Assembly (NCBI GenBank): GCA_902628495.1
Contig: CACONH010000001.1
Location: forward strand, 62,001 to 126,000
Length of the DNA stretch: 64,000 nt
Reading direction: 5' to 3'
From: an uncultured Pelagibacteraceae bacterium
Lineage (GTDB): Bacteria; Pseudomonadota; Alphaproteobacteria; Pelagibacterales; Pelagibacteraceae
The notes beneath the pieces are model-generated. The model did no database searches. It was given only the letters and a program-made list of their open reading frames with translations, and was not told the origin of the DNA. Below, piece after piece: positions 9,788 to 18,553 of the stretch. Position 1 is the stretch's first letter. The number at the start of each line of letters is the position of its first letter. A program made the position numbers and the translations under genes.

Positions 9788-11223
9788 GCTACTTTTAAAT
9801 CTTGTTTTCTTTTTGACTTTAGTAATTTATCTATACTCTCGGCTACATCTCTACCATCTTTAATAGCCCAAACCACAAGCGAAGCGCCTCTTACAATATC
9901 ACCTGCAGCAAAAACTCCTTTTAAATTTGTTTCCATAGTATCAAAATCAATTTTAATTGTTCCCCACTTGGAAACTTGAAGATCTTTTTCATCAAATAAT
10001 TTAGGGAGATCTTCGGGATCAAATCCTAAAGATTTTATAACAATATCAGTCTCAATTTCATATTCAGAGCCTTCATCAATAATTGGTTTTCTCCTTCCAC
10101 CATCGTCAGGATCACCTAGTTTCATCTTATTCACTAAAACCTTTTCAACTTTATTTTTTCCAATAAATTCTTTTGGACCACTTAACCAAACAAATTCAAC
10201 ACCCTCTTCTTCTGCATTAGCAACCTCTCTTGCAGACCCAGGCATATTTTCTTTGTCTCTTCTGTAAAGGCATTTTACAGATTTAGCTTTTTGTCTAACA
10301 GCAGTTCTGACACAATCCATTGCTGTATCACCACCACCAATAACTACTACGTTCTTATCTTTTGCATTTAAGGTTCCGTTCTCAAAATTCTCAACTTTAT
10401 CACCTAAACCTTTTTTATTTGAAGTTGTTAAAAATTCCATTGCTGGAAATATATTTCCAAGATCACTACCTTTAATATCTATTTCTCTAGGTTTATAAAC
10501 ACCTGTAGCAATAAGTATTGCATCGTGCTCTTTTTTTAATTCATCTAAAGTTGCATCTTTTCCAACTTCAAAATTTAATTTAAAATTTATTCCACCATCT
10601 TTTAAAAGTTTAATTCTTCTTTCAACAACTTCTTTCTCAAGTTTAAAATTAGGTATTCCATAAATTAATAAACCTCCTGCACGGTCATAGCGATCGTAAA
10701 CAGTTATTTTGTAACCCTTCTTTCTTAGTTGTTCGGCGCAAGCTAAGCCCGCTGGTCCTGATCCTATTATTCCAATACTTTGATTTAATTCTTTTTCTAT
10801 TTTGATTGGTTTTACCCAACCATTTGCCCAAGCATTATCTGTGATAAATTTTTCTACAGATCCTATTGTAACTGTACCATGACCAGATTGTTCTATTACG
10901 CAATTTCCCTCACATAATCTGTCTTGAGGACAAATTCTACCACAAACCTCAGGCATGTTATTTGTGCTTTGAGCTAAATTATAAGCCTCCTCCAGTCTGC
11001 CCTCAGCTGTTAACTTAAGCCAATCGGGTATGTTATTACTTAAAGGACAATGTACTTGGCAAAATGGAACTCCACATTGAGAACATCGGCTAGACTGTTC
11101 TTGAGCTTTTCCATGAATAAATTCCTTATAGATCTCATTAAAATCATCCTTCCTATTATCGGTATCTCTTTTAGGTGGATTTTGCTGACCTATATTTACG
11201 AATTTGAGCATTTTTTCTGACAT
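9784..11223 (-). CDS. gltD: Glutamate synthase, small (beta) subunit
   Basis: This FAD/NADPH-dependent subunit feeds electrons to GltB. Its 479 residues match the family. The N-terminal cysteine clusters CSQCGVPFCQVHCP (about 43-56) and CGRICPQDRLCEGNC (about 94-108) hold [4Fe-4S] centres. The FAD site GSGPAGLACAEQL follows near 153 and the NADPH site GGGDTAMDC near 298; GVFAAGDIVRG near 435 closes the FAD domain. It is the first gene of the gltD-gltB unit and reads away from uppP across a 170-bp region with a candidate operator. The gltD-before-gltB order is one of the two usual arrangements. Confidence 0.98.
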   Translation of the reverse strand: MSEKMLKFVNIGQQNPPKRDTDNRKDDFNEIYKEFIHGKAQEQSSRCSQCGVPFCQVHCPLSNNIPDWLKLTAEGRLEEAYNLAQSTNNMPEVCGRICPQDRLCEGNCVIEQSGHGTVTIGSVEKFITDNAWANGWVKPIKIEKELNQSIGIIGSGPAGLACAEQLRKKGYKITVYDRYDRAGGLLIYGIPNFKLEKEVVERRIKLLKDGGINFKLNFEVGKDATLDELKKEHDAILIATGVYKPREIDIKGSDLGNIFPAMEFLTTSNKKGLGDKVENFENGTLNAKDKNVVVIGGGDTAMDCVRTAVRQKAKSVKCLYRRDKENMPGSAREVANAEEEGVEFVWLSGPKEFIGKNKVEKVLVNKMKLGDPDDGGRRKPIIDEGSEYEIETDIVIKSLGFDPEDLPKLFDEKDLQVSKWGTIKIDFDTMETNLKGVFAAGDIVRGASLVVWAIKDGRDVAESIDKLLKSKRKQDLKVA

Positions 11224-11333
11224 AATCGATCGCCCTTATACAATAAGCGATGGAGTATATAAATGAAAATTGGGACATAATAATTGACCTAAATTTTAAA
11301 AAAAGTAAGAAAATTAAGCATTAATTCATATTT

Positions 11334-11350
11334 TGCATAGCAAGTATGCA
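11334..11350. promoter_or_regulatory. Inverted repeat in the gltD/uppP divergent region
   Basis: TGCATA (11334-11339), a 5-base spacer GCAAG, then TATGCA (11345-11350) form a perfect 6-bp inverted repeat. It lies just upstream of a candidate uppP promoter and about 110 bp upstream of gltD. The symmetry is compatible with a small operator, but no known regulator consensus is recognised and short AT-rich palindromes are common here. Confidence 0.35.
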
Positions 11351-11363
11351 TACATCTTATTGC

Positions 11364-11369
11364 TATAAT
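11364..11369 (+). promoter_or_regulatory. Candidate extended -10 element for uppP
   Basis: The sequence TGCTATAAT contains a consensus TATAAT preceded by TG and one base, the extended -10 form that can work without a good -35. No TTGACA-like hexamer lies at 16-18 bp. A start about 7 nt downstream would give a short leader of roughly 18 nt to the uppP ATG at 11394. Confidence 0.45.
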
Positions 11370-11393
11370 TTTGAAATATCCTAAGAAAATAAG

Positions 11394-12161
11394 ATGTTGT
11401 TTGATTATTACGAAATTTTAATTCTTTCTTTAATTCAAGGAATTTCAGAATTTATACCAATAAGTTCTTCTGCACATCTTTATATAATTTCAGAATTATT
11501 TGATTTTAAAAATCAATCACTAATGATTGATGTTGGAATGCATTTAGGGTCTCTTTTAGCAGTTCTATTCTATTTCAGACAAGACTTCTTAAATATTCTT
11601 AAAAATAAACAAATTTTAAATTTAATGGTCATTGGATCTATTCCTCTGATTATAGCTGGCTTTATAATTTATACGACAGGTTTAATAGATTTTATAAGAA
11701 ACCTAAAACTGCTTGCTTGGTTATCGTTAATTTTTGCAATAGTACTTTATTTTGCTGATAAAATTAAAGTAACAAAAAAAATAGATACTGATTTGAATTT
11801 AAAAACAATCTTAATTATTGGACTGTTCCAAATTGCTTCTCTTTTTCCTGGGGTAAGTAGATCTGGAATAGTGATAACAGCAGGAAGATTTTTGAATTTT
11901 GATAGATATGATGCTACTAAAATATCTTTTTACTTATCTGTACCAGCAATAGCTGGTGCAAGTTTTTTAAGTTTAAAAGATGTATTTACAAACGAAGCAG
12001 CTTTTAATTCATTAATAATATTATCAATATTCTTATCTTTTATTTTTTCTTATATCACAATTAAATATTTTTTGATCTTCATAAAAAATTTTAATTTTAA
12101 TTTATTTGTAATTTATAGAATTATTTTATCTTTATTTATTTTTTATATTATTTATAGCTAG
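11394..12161 (+). CDS. uppP: Undecaprenyl-diphosphatase
   Basis: This integral membrane enzyme dephosphorylates undecaprenyl pyrophosphate to recycle the lipid carrier for peptidoglycan and other envelope glycans (BacA family). The 255 residues form about seven to eight hydrophobic helices. The two family signatures are present: EFIPISSSAHL (about 18-28) and FPGVSRSGIVITAG (about 150-163), holding the catalytic Glu/Ser/Arg set. It is monocistronic on the plus strand and ends overlapping the convergent EamA gene by 14 bp. Identity is secure from the two motifs. Confidence 0.96.
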   Translation: MLFDYYEILILSLIQGISEFIPISSSAHLYIISELFDFKNQSLMIDVGMHLGSLLAVLFYFRQDFLNILKNKQILNLMVIGSIPLIIAGFIIYTTGLIDFIRNLKLLAWLSLIFAIVLYFADKIKVTKKIDTDLNLKTILIIGLFQIASLFPGVSRSGIVITAGRFLNFDRYDATKISFYLSVPAIAGASFLSLKDVFTNEAAFNSLIILSIFLSFIFSYITIKYFLIFIKNFNFNLFVIYRIILSLFIFYIIYS

Positions 12162-13044
12162 CCTTTTTAATTTCTGGAAGTAACTGTGATAACAGAACTC
12201 CAATTAAAATAAAAACACATCCAAGAATGTTATTTATATTTAAAACTTGACTTAGAATTAGCCATGCAGCAATAGCAGCAAAAACACCTTCTAAAGAATA
12301 TATTATAGCAGCAGGGGCAGGATTAATATTCTTTTGAGCATAAATTTGCAAAACAAATGCAAATCCACCTGATAAAACTCCCGCATAAAGGATTTCGTAT
12401 TTTTCAGATAGTATTTTTTGAATGTTGATTTCCTCAACATAGAGACTAATTAACAACGAGAGAACAGATACAATAAAAGTTTGTACTAAACCAACAGTAA
12501 TTGGGAGCTCAAAACTTTTTACGAGTTCACCTATAAAAATAATATGTAGAGCCCAAAAAAATGCACAAAAAATAACTAACATGTCTCCTTTTCTAACAGT
12601 GGCATCATAAAAATTAGTCAATAAATACCCACCAATTACACATAAAACTACTGAGGGATAAACACTCCAATGAACTTTTTTTTTAAATAAAAAAAGAACT
12701 ATAAAGGGAACCATTGGAACGTAAAAAATTGTAAAAAATGCTGCATTAGCAATATCTGTGTATAATAGAGCAACTTGTTGCAAAGCAGTTCCTAAAAAGA
12801 GAAAAATACCAATTGAAAAAGATAAATATACAAATTTTTTTTTGTCTTTGTTAAACTCTGATGTGAAATTTTTTTTTTCTATCAATAAAAAAATAGGTAA
12901 TAAAGCAAAGAAACCAACCATAAATCTTACGCCATTAAAAGTGTAGGGCCCTATGTTGTCCATACCTGTGTCTTGTGCAATAAAAGTCGTTCCCCAAATA
13001 AAACAACAAAGTAGTGCACTTGCTAGGGAAGTTTTTTTTGTCAT
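12148..13044 (-). CDS. EamA/DMT-family transporter
   Basis: A 298-residue inner-membrane protein with about ten hydrophobic helices arranged as two repeated EamA halves, the layout of drug/metabolite transporters such as RhaT/YdcZ relatives. The first helix begins right at the N-terminus (SALLCCFIWGTTF) and the second repeat begins near 150 (MLVIFCAFFWALHIIF). It lies 4 nt downstream of aceF on the same strand, so it may be co-transcribed with pyruvate dehydrogenase genes. That association is suggestive only; the substrate (amino acid, metabolite or purine) cannot be read from sequence. Confidence 0.88.
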   Translation of the reverse strand: MTKKTSLASALLCCFIWGTTFIAQDTGMDNIGPYTFNGVRFMVGFFALLPIFLLIEKKNFTSEFNKDKKKFVYLSFSIGIFLFLGTALQQVALLYTDIANAAFFTIFYVPMVPFIVLFLFKKKVHWSVYPSVVLCVIGGYLLTNFYDATVRKGDMLVIFCAFFWALHIIFIGELVKSFELPITVGLVQTFIVSVLSLLISLYVEEINIQKILSEKYEILYAGVLSGGFAFVLQIYAQKNINPAPAAIIYSLEGVFAAIAAWLILSQVLNINNILGCVFILIGVLLSQLLPEIKKASYK

Positions 13045-13048
13045 TTAA

Positions 13049-13945
13049 TTATAGTGATAATTTATAAGCGAAATTTTCCCCAAGGTTGTCTTTTAATTCG
13101 TTACAAAATCTTGCTGCATCCGCACCATTAACTACTCTGTGATCATAAGACAAAGATAGTGGAAGCATTAAATTTTTACCTCGTTCTGCTATTTTGCCAA
13201 TACCTAATATTGCAACTTCAGGAGGGTTGATAATCGGTGTAAAAAAAGTCCCGCCAATACCTCCTAAACTTGTAATTGTCATAGAGCCTCCAAAAAATTC
13301 TTTTTTGGCAATTTTTAAATTTCTACATTTTTCACTTATATCCTTAAGTTCAATCGATAAATCTTCTATCTTTTTGCTATCTGCATTTCTTATTTTTGGT
13401 ACCATTAGACCATGCTCTGTATCAACTGCTATTCCTATATGAAAATATTTTTTTAATATAAGTTCATAGCTTTCTTCATCCTTAATAGAACAATTAAAAT
13501 GTGGAAACTTTTTTAAACTATTTACTAAAGCCTTAATAATAAAAGCTAAAGGGGTTATTTTTTTCTTTTCACCAGTAAAATTATCCTTCAGATTTTTTCT
13601 AAAACTTTCAAGTTCAGTAACGTCAGCTTCATCATGGTGAGTTACATGTGGAATTGTTCGCCAAGATTCAGATAAATTTGGTGCTGCCAATCTTTTTATA
13701 CGTGGCATTTGTGTTACTTCTATTTCACCAAACTCACTATGATCAAACTCTAATTTCTTTTTTTCATCTTTTATTGATTTCTTTGGAGGGTTTTCTTGTT
13801 GTTTAATTTGATTTTTTATAAAATTTCGGACATCATCCTCTGTGATCCTGCCATTTCTTTCTGACCCTTTTAACTGAGAAATGTCTGCACCAAGTTGCCT
13901 TGCAAACTTTCTTACCTTTGGACTCGCATGTATAATTTGGTTCAT
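13049..13945 (-). CDS. aceF: Pyruvate dehydrogenase E2 core lacking a lipoyl domain
   Basis: Dihydrolipoamide acetyltransferase transfers acetyl groups from lipoamide to CoA. Only two of the usual three parts are present in these 298 residues: a peripheral-subunit-binding domain at 6-43 (ASPKVRKFARQLGADI ... GRITEDDVRNFI) and the catalytic domain from about 70 to the end. The active-site motif is DHRVVNG with His269; Asn273 stands where many E2s have Asp, a variant also known in the Azotobacter E2. Typical AceF proteins are 400-650 residues with one to three lipoyl domains at the N-terminus. Here there is none, and the lipoyl domain sits on the E1 encoded 2 nt upstream. The catalytic domain looks intact. 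Confidence 0.93.
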   Translation of the reverse strand: MNQIIHASPKVRKFARQLGADISQLKGSERNGRITEDDVRNFIKNQIKQQENPPKKSIKDEKKKLEFDHSEFGEIEVTQMPRIKRLAAPNLSESWRTIPHVTHHDEADVTELESFRKNLKDNFTGEKKKITPLAFIIKALVNSLKKFPHFNCSIKDEESYELILKKYFHIGIAVDTEHGLMVPKIRNADSKKIEDLSIELKDISEKCRNLKIAKKEFFGGSMTITSLGGIGGTFFTPIINPPEVAILGIGKIAERGKNLMLPLSLSYDHRVVNGADAARFCNELKDNLGENFAYKLSL

Positions 13946-13947
13946 TT

Positions 13948-16900
13948 TTATAACTTAGTCGGCATCGGTTTATTTTTATCAATATTGTATTTTTTAATCG
14001 CTTCCTCAGCGTATTTAGATGCAATTAATTGTTCTTTTGAAAGAACACTCAAGGCATAAGTAACAATATATTTTTTATCAACCTCGAAAAAGTTTCTAAG
14101 ATTTTTTCTCGTATCGCTTCTTCCATACCCATCTGTACCAAGGGAATAAAAACTCTTGTTTGTATATGGTCTTATTTGATCAGATGAAATTCTCATATAG
14201 TCTGATGCAGCTAATATAGGTCCTTCAGAATTTTTTAAACATTTTTCTACATACGTTTCTTTAGGTTTCTCATTAGGATTAAGTAAATTATATCTCTCTA
14301 TCTCTAAACCATCTTTTCGTAATTCGTTGTAACTTGTCACGCTCCACACATCAGAATCAATTTTATAATCTTTATTTAATATTTCTGAAGCCTCTAACAT
14401 TTCTCTTAATATTGAACCTGATCCTAAAAGTGTGATTTTTGTTTTTTTATTATTATTTATAGATTTTATCTTATACATTCCTTTTAAAATTGAGTCTTCA
14501 ATACCTTTTTCATTTGGTATTTCTGGATGTGGGTAATTTTCATTTAATGTTGTTACGTAGTAAAAAATATTTTCTTTATTTTCATGCATTCTCTTTAAAC
14601 CATCTCTAAAAATTACAGCTAACTCGTATGCAAAAGTTGGGTCATATGAAACACAGTTTGGGATTGTAGATGCAATAATATGACTATGGCCATCTTGATG
14701 TTGTAAACCTTCACCTGCGAGCGTAGTTCTTCCTGATGTTGCTCCGATTAAAAATCCTCTTGCTTGACTATCTCCAGCAGCCCAAGCAAAATCTCCTACT
14801 CTTTGAAATCCAAACATTGAGTAAAACAGATAAATAGGGATCATTTCAATATCATGGTTTGAATATGCCGTGCCTGCTGCTATCCAAGAAGACATTGAGC
14901 CTGCTTCAGTAATTCCCTCTTCAAGTACTTGTCCTTTTTTGTCTTCTCTATAAGAAGATAATTGTTCTGAGTCTACTGGCTCATACTTTTGTCCTTCGTG
15001 AGCGTATATGCCAATTTTTTGAAAAAAACCTTCCATTCCGAAAGTTCTAGCTTCATCTGGAATGATAGGAACCAATCTTGGAGAAACATTCTTGTCTCTT
15101 AAAAGATTAGTAAGCATTCTAACAAGTGCCATAGTAGTAGACATTTCTTTTGAACCAGTTGATTTCTTAAAGGTCTCAAAAATATCTTTTGGTGGAGCCT
15201 TAATAGGTTTTGCAAAAGTAGATCTTTCAGGAATATTTCCACCAAGTTTAATTCTTCTATCTTTTAAATATTTTATCTCTTCTGAATTTTCATCAGGTTT
15301 ATAATATTGAATATTTTTAACTTGTTCATCTGTTAGTGGAACATCAAACCTATCCCTATAATATAAAAGATCTTTCTCATCTAATTTTTTTTGTTGGTGA
15401 GTTGTATTTATACTTTCTCCTGATTTGCCCATTCCGTAACCTTTTATCGTTTTTGCTATAATAACAGTAGGTTTTCCAATATTGTTAACTGCTTGATGAT
15501 AGGCTGCATAAACTTTATGTGGGTCATGTCCACCTCTGTTAAGTTTCCAAATATCTTGGTCTGTCATAGAAGACACCATATCTTTTAATTCTTTATATTT
15601 TCCGAAGAACTTCTCTCTCACATATGATCCACCTTTAGCTTTAAAAGCTTGGTATTCACCATCAACAGCTTCGTTCATTCTTTTTACTAGCAGACCTTTT
15701 TTGTCATTTGCTAATAATTGATCCCAATAAGAACCCCAAATTACCTTGAGCACATTCCAGCCAGCTCCTCTAAAAATACCCTCAAGTTCTTGGATAATTT
15801 TTCCGTTACCTCTTACTGGTCCATCCAACCTCTGAAGATTGCAATTAACAACAAAAATTAAATTATCTAATTTTTCTCTGGCGGCTAAGCCTATAGCTCC
15901 TAAAGATTCTGGTTCATCCATTTCTCCATCTCCTAAGAAAGCCCAAACCTTTCTACCTTCATCTTTAATGAGACCCCTATTAATCAGGTATTTCATAAAT
16001 CTTGCCTGATAAATTGCAAGCATAGGACCTAATCCCATTGATACAGTTGGAAACTGCCAATACTCTGGCATCAACCATGGATGTGGATAAGATGACAGTC
16101 CACCCGGTTTAACTTCTTGTCTGAAATTATCTAATTGTTTTTCTGTTAATCTTCCTTCAAGATAAGATCTTGCATAAATTCCCGGTGCACTATGACCCTG
16201 AAAATATATTAAATCTCCACCAAATTTATTATTTTTTGCTCTCCAAAAATGGTTCATTCCTACATCGTATAAAGTTGCGGCTGAAGCAAAAGTTCCAATG
16301 TGTCCACCTAATTCTGGGTTTTTTTTATTAGCTCTTACAACCATGGCAGCTGCGTTCCATCTAATTAGAGATCTGATTTTTCGCTCTATATTTTGATCGC
16401 CAGGTAATTTTTTTTCTTCCTCAGGAGGTATTGTATTAATGTACGGAGTATTTCTAGACATTACTAGTCCAGAACCCTCTCTGTATGAATGCTCTATTAA
16501 TTGTCTAATTATATATTGTGCCCGTTCTTTACCATCGCTATTAAGCACTGCAGATAACGACTCAAGCCATTCTTTGGTCTCACTAGGATCTATATCATTT
16601 GTATCTGAGACAATCTCAATTTTTGAATTTTCTAGTTTGGAAGTTTTTTTATTCTCAGAAACTTCTTGTCTGATAATTTTTGGTTCCTCAATTTTTTGTA
16701 TTTTTTCTGCATCACTTATAATTTTTTCTGTATCTTTTGGTATTTCTGTATCTTTTTTAACTTCCTTAACTTCCTCGATTTTTTCACTTCCACCCTCTAC
16801 AGAAATTGAAACTAATTTATCACCTTTTGAAACTTTATCTCCTATCTTGACTGATATGCTTTCTATAATCCCTTCCTCTGTTGATGGTACTTCAACACTA

Positions 16901-17028
16901 GATTTATCACTTTCTAATGTTACTATTGGATCATTAATAGAAATTTTTTGGCCTTGTTTTACTAACAACTCTATAATTTCAACATTTTCAAAATCACCAA
17001 TATCAGGTACTAAAAGATCTTTTTTCAT
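13948..17028 (-). CDS. aceE: Pyruvate dehydrogenase E1 with N-terminal lipoyl domain
   Basis: A homodimer-type E1 (AceE) that decarboxylates pyruvate with thiamine diphosphate. It has 1026 residues against about 885 for E. coli AceE; the excess is N-terminal. Residues 1-77 are a complete biotinyl/lipoyl domain opening VPDIGDFENVEIIELLV, with lipoylation Lys42 in ESDKSSVEVPS. A charged, low-complexity linker follows (about 80-145), then the normal E1 start DIDPSETKEWLESL. The TPP motif GDGEMDEPE is near 369 and strong AceE signatures continue to the end (FGMEGFFQKIGIY, GLQHQDGHSHI). It is co-transcribed with the lipoyl-less aceF. No E3 gene is in the window. Confidence 0.96.
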   Translation of the reverse strand: MKKDLLVPDIGDFENVEIIELLVKQGQKISINDPIVTLESDKSSVEVPSTEEGIIESISVKIGDKVSKGDKLVSISVEGGSEKIEEVKEVKKDTEIPKDTEKIISDAEKIQKIEEPKIIRQEVSENKKTSKLENSKIEIVSDTNDIDPSETKEWLESLSAVLNSDGKERAQYIIRQLIEHSYREGSGLVMSRNTPYINTIPPEEEKKLPGDQNIERKIRSLIRWNAAAMVVRANKKNPELGGHIGTFASAATLYDVGMNHFWRAKNNKFGGDLIYFQGHSAPGIYARSYLEGRLTEKQLDNFRQEVKPGGLSSYPHPWLMPEYWQFPTVSMGLGPMLAIYQARFMKYLINRGLIKDEGRKVWAFLGDGEMDEPESLGAIGLAAREKLDNLIFVVNCNLQRLDGPVRGNGKIIQELEGIFRGAGWNVLKVIWGSYWDQLLANDKKGLLVKRMNEAVDGEYQAFKAKGGSYVREKFFGKYKELKDMVSSMTDQDIWKLNRGGHDPHKVYAAYHQAVNNIGKPTVIIAKTIKGYGMGKSGESINTTHQQKKLDEKDLLYYRDRFDVPLTDEQVKNIQYYKPDENSEEIKYLKDRRIKLGGNIPERSTFAKPIKAPPKDIFETFKKSTGSKEMSTTMALVRMLTNLLRDKNVSPRLVPIIPDEARTFGMEGFFQKIGIYAHEGQKYEPVDSEQLSSYREDKKGQVLEEGITEAGSMSSWIAAGTAYSNHDIEMIPIYLFYSMFGFQRVGDFAWAAGDSQARGFLIGATSGRTTLAGEGLQHQDGHSHIIASTIPNCVSYDPTFAYELAVIFRDGLKRMHENKENIFYYVTTLNENYPHPEIPNEKGIEDSILKGMYKIKSINNNKKTKITLLGSGSILREMLEASEILNKDYKIDSDVWSVTSYNELRKDGLEIERYNLLNPNEKPKETYVEKCLKNSEGPILAASDYMRISSDQIRPYTNKSFYSLGTDGYGRSDTRKNLRNFFEVDKKYIVTYALSVLSKEQLIASKYAEEAIKKYNIDKNKPMPTKL

Positions 17029-17096
17029 TATTTGAAGCTATATTTATAACATATTTATATCTTTTTTTTGACATCCTTAAATATGAAAGTATTAAA

Positions 17097-17213
17097 ATGA
17101 TTAATTTATTAAAAAAATTATTATTAAAAAGAGATAATAGCAAAAAATTTGATGCAAGAGTATGGATACAATTGGCGCTATTAAATAAGAACTTAAAATC
17201 TTTAAAATATTAA
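17097..17213 (+). CDS. Candidate small basic protein (38 aa)
   Basis: A 38-codon open frame starts at ATG 17097 between aceE and the thiolase gene and ends TAA at 17213, overlapping the thiolase stop by 4 bp. The peptide is Lys/Leu-rich with a protein-like core DARVWIQLALLNKN. A TTGACA hexamer at 17068-17073 is upstream, but 17-bp spacing would put the -10 directly on the ATG, which argues against that promoter serving this frame. No homologue is recognised. In such AT-rich DNA a chance frame of this size is possible. Confidence 0.35.
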   Translation: MINLLKKLLLKRDNSKKFDARVWIQLALLNKNLKSLKY

Positions 17214-18316
17214 TCGCGAGCAATACACATAGAAATACCCATACCACCACCTATACAAAGAGTAACTAAACCTTTTTTATTATCTCTTTTGATCATTTCA
17301 TGAATTAATGTGACTATCAATCTTGCACCTGATGCTCCGATTGGATGACCTATAGCAATTGCTCCTCCATTAACATTTAACTTTTCTTTAGGAATTTTAA
17401 GCTCTTTAACAACTGCAATTGTTTGTGCAGCAAAAGCTTCATTACACTCTATTAAATCTAAATCATTTATACTCCAACCAGCAATTTCAAGAGCTTTTGT
17501 AGAGGACGGAATAGGTCCCAAACCCATTAAAGTTGGATCAACTCCAGAAGTGGCCCAAGAAACAATTTTTGCTTGGATATCTAAATTTTTTTTCTCTGCT
17601 AAATCTCTTGTGGTAAGTAATACACCGGCTGCACCATCGTTTATACCAGATGAGTTACCAGCAGTAACAGTACCTTCTTTTTTAAAAGCAGGTTTTAACT
17701 TTTTTAGATTTTCAATATTTAAATTAAACCTTGGGTGTTCGTCTTGATTATTATCAATTATTTCATTTAAAAATTTTTTGCTTTTGATTGAACTTTCTGT
17801 TTTAGATTGTGAGTCTAGTGCAAAATAATCTTGTTCATCTCTTGAAATATTAAATTTCTCTGCAACATTTTCTGCAGTTACACCCATATGGTAATTGTTA
17901 AAAGCATCAATTAAACCATTTGTTAACATTTCTTTCTCATCTGAATTTGACATACTTTCTTGCCCACCAGCGATAACAAATTTTGATGAGCCCATAGCAA
18001 TTGACTGGTATCCTAAAACAATAGCTCTTAGTCCTGATCCACAAACTTGATTAATATTAAAAGCAGTTTTCTCTTTAGGGATTCCAGATTTTATTAAGGC
18101 TTGTCTTGCAGGATTTTGTCCGCCTAAACTTGGTAAAACTTGGCCAAGTATGACTTCATCTATCTCTAGCGGATCTAAGTTGGTTTTTTTTAAAATACCT
18201 TTTATAACAATTGAGCCTAATTCATGGGCTTGAAGTTTCTTATGAATGCCACCGAATTTGCCTACTGATGTTCTCAAGGCAGATGTTAAAACTATATCTT
18301 TAGAATTTTTTGACAT
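17210..18316 (-). CDS. Acetyl-CoA acetyltransferase (thiolase), short form
   Basis: A type II thiolase that condenses two acetyl-CoA or cleaves beta-ketoacyl-CoA. Cys92 in NQVCGSGLRA is the nucleophile. NEAFAAQ near 293, GGAIAIGHPIGASGAR near 318 and the second catalytic Cys in CIGGGMG near 355 are all present. The length is 368, about 25 shorter than the usual 390-395. The missing part falls between GGQESMSNS and DGL/NGLIDAF (about 118-130), where relatives carry an extra loop before the YHMG-TAEN segment. The residue set still looks catalytic. Whether the role is degradative (FadA/AtoB) or PHB-type (PhaA) is undecided; no partner genes adjoin it. Confidence 0.93.
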   Translation of the reverse strand: MSKNSKDIVLTSALRTSVGKFGGIHKKLQAHELGSIVIKGILKKTNLDPLEIDEVILGQVLPSLGGQNPARQALIKSGIPKEKTAFNINQVCGSGLRAIVLGYQSIAMGSSKFVIAGGQESMSNSDEKEMLTNGLIDAFNNYHMGVTAENVAEKFNISRDEQDYFALDSQSKTESSIKSKKFLNEIIDNNQDEHPRFNLNIENLKKLKPAFKKEGTVTAGNSSGINDGAAGVLLTTRDLAEKKNLDIQAKIVSWATSGVDPTLMGLGPIPSSTKALEIAGWSINDLDLIECNEAFAAQTIAVVKELKIPKEKLNVNGGAIAIGHPIGASGARLIVTLIHEMIKRDNKKGLVTLCIGGGMGISMCIARD

Positions 18317-18381
18317 TACGATAGAATAAACTTAAATTTAAAAATTACATTAAAATATAGATGATTTATGTTAATTTATTA

Positions 18382-18458
18382 GCGCCTGTAGCTCAATTGG
18401 ATAGAGCGCTTGGCTACGGACCAGGAGGTTCTGGGTTCGACTCCTAGCAGGCGCACCA
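18382..18458 (+). tRNA. tRNA-Arg (ACG)
   Basis: A full cloverleaf can be folded: 7-bp acceptor GCGCCTG/CAGGCGC, D stem GCTC/GAGC, anticodon stem CTTGG/CCAGG around loop CTACGGA, and T arm with GGTTCGACTCC. The anticodon is ACG, whose A34 is normally edited to inosine to read CGU/CGC/CGA. Discriminator A and an encoded CCA end at 18458. Confidence 0.97.
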
Positions 18459-18463
18459 ATTAT

Positions 18464-18547
18464 ATGAAAATTTCCTTACAGAAAAGTGTTATAATTTTTT
18501 TTGCAATTGTATTTTTATTTTTGTTGTTACTAACTGTAATTCTTTAA
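18464..18547 (+). CDS. Candidate 27-aa single-helix membrane peptide
   Basis: A 27-codon frame starts 5 nt after the tRNA-Arg and ends 6 nt before the thioesterase ATG. The peptide has a short basic, polar head (KISLQKS) and then one unbroken hydrophobic stretch of about 19 residues ending in ILxxxTVIL-like sequence, the pattern of a one-pass small membrane protein. Its tight fit between two real genes is suggestive. Chance Phe/Leu/Ile-rich frames are common in AT-rich DNA, so confidence is low. Confidence 0.3.
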   Translation: MKISLQKSVIIFFAIVFLFLLLLTVIL

Positions 18548-18553
18548 TTATAT

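Noticed and set aside
16439-17035. 198-codon plus-strand frame opposite the aceE N-terminus
   Set aside because: It is antisense to the lipoyl domain and linker of AceE. Its Ser/Ile richness is the shadow of Lys/Glu-rich coding on the other strand.
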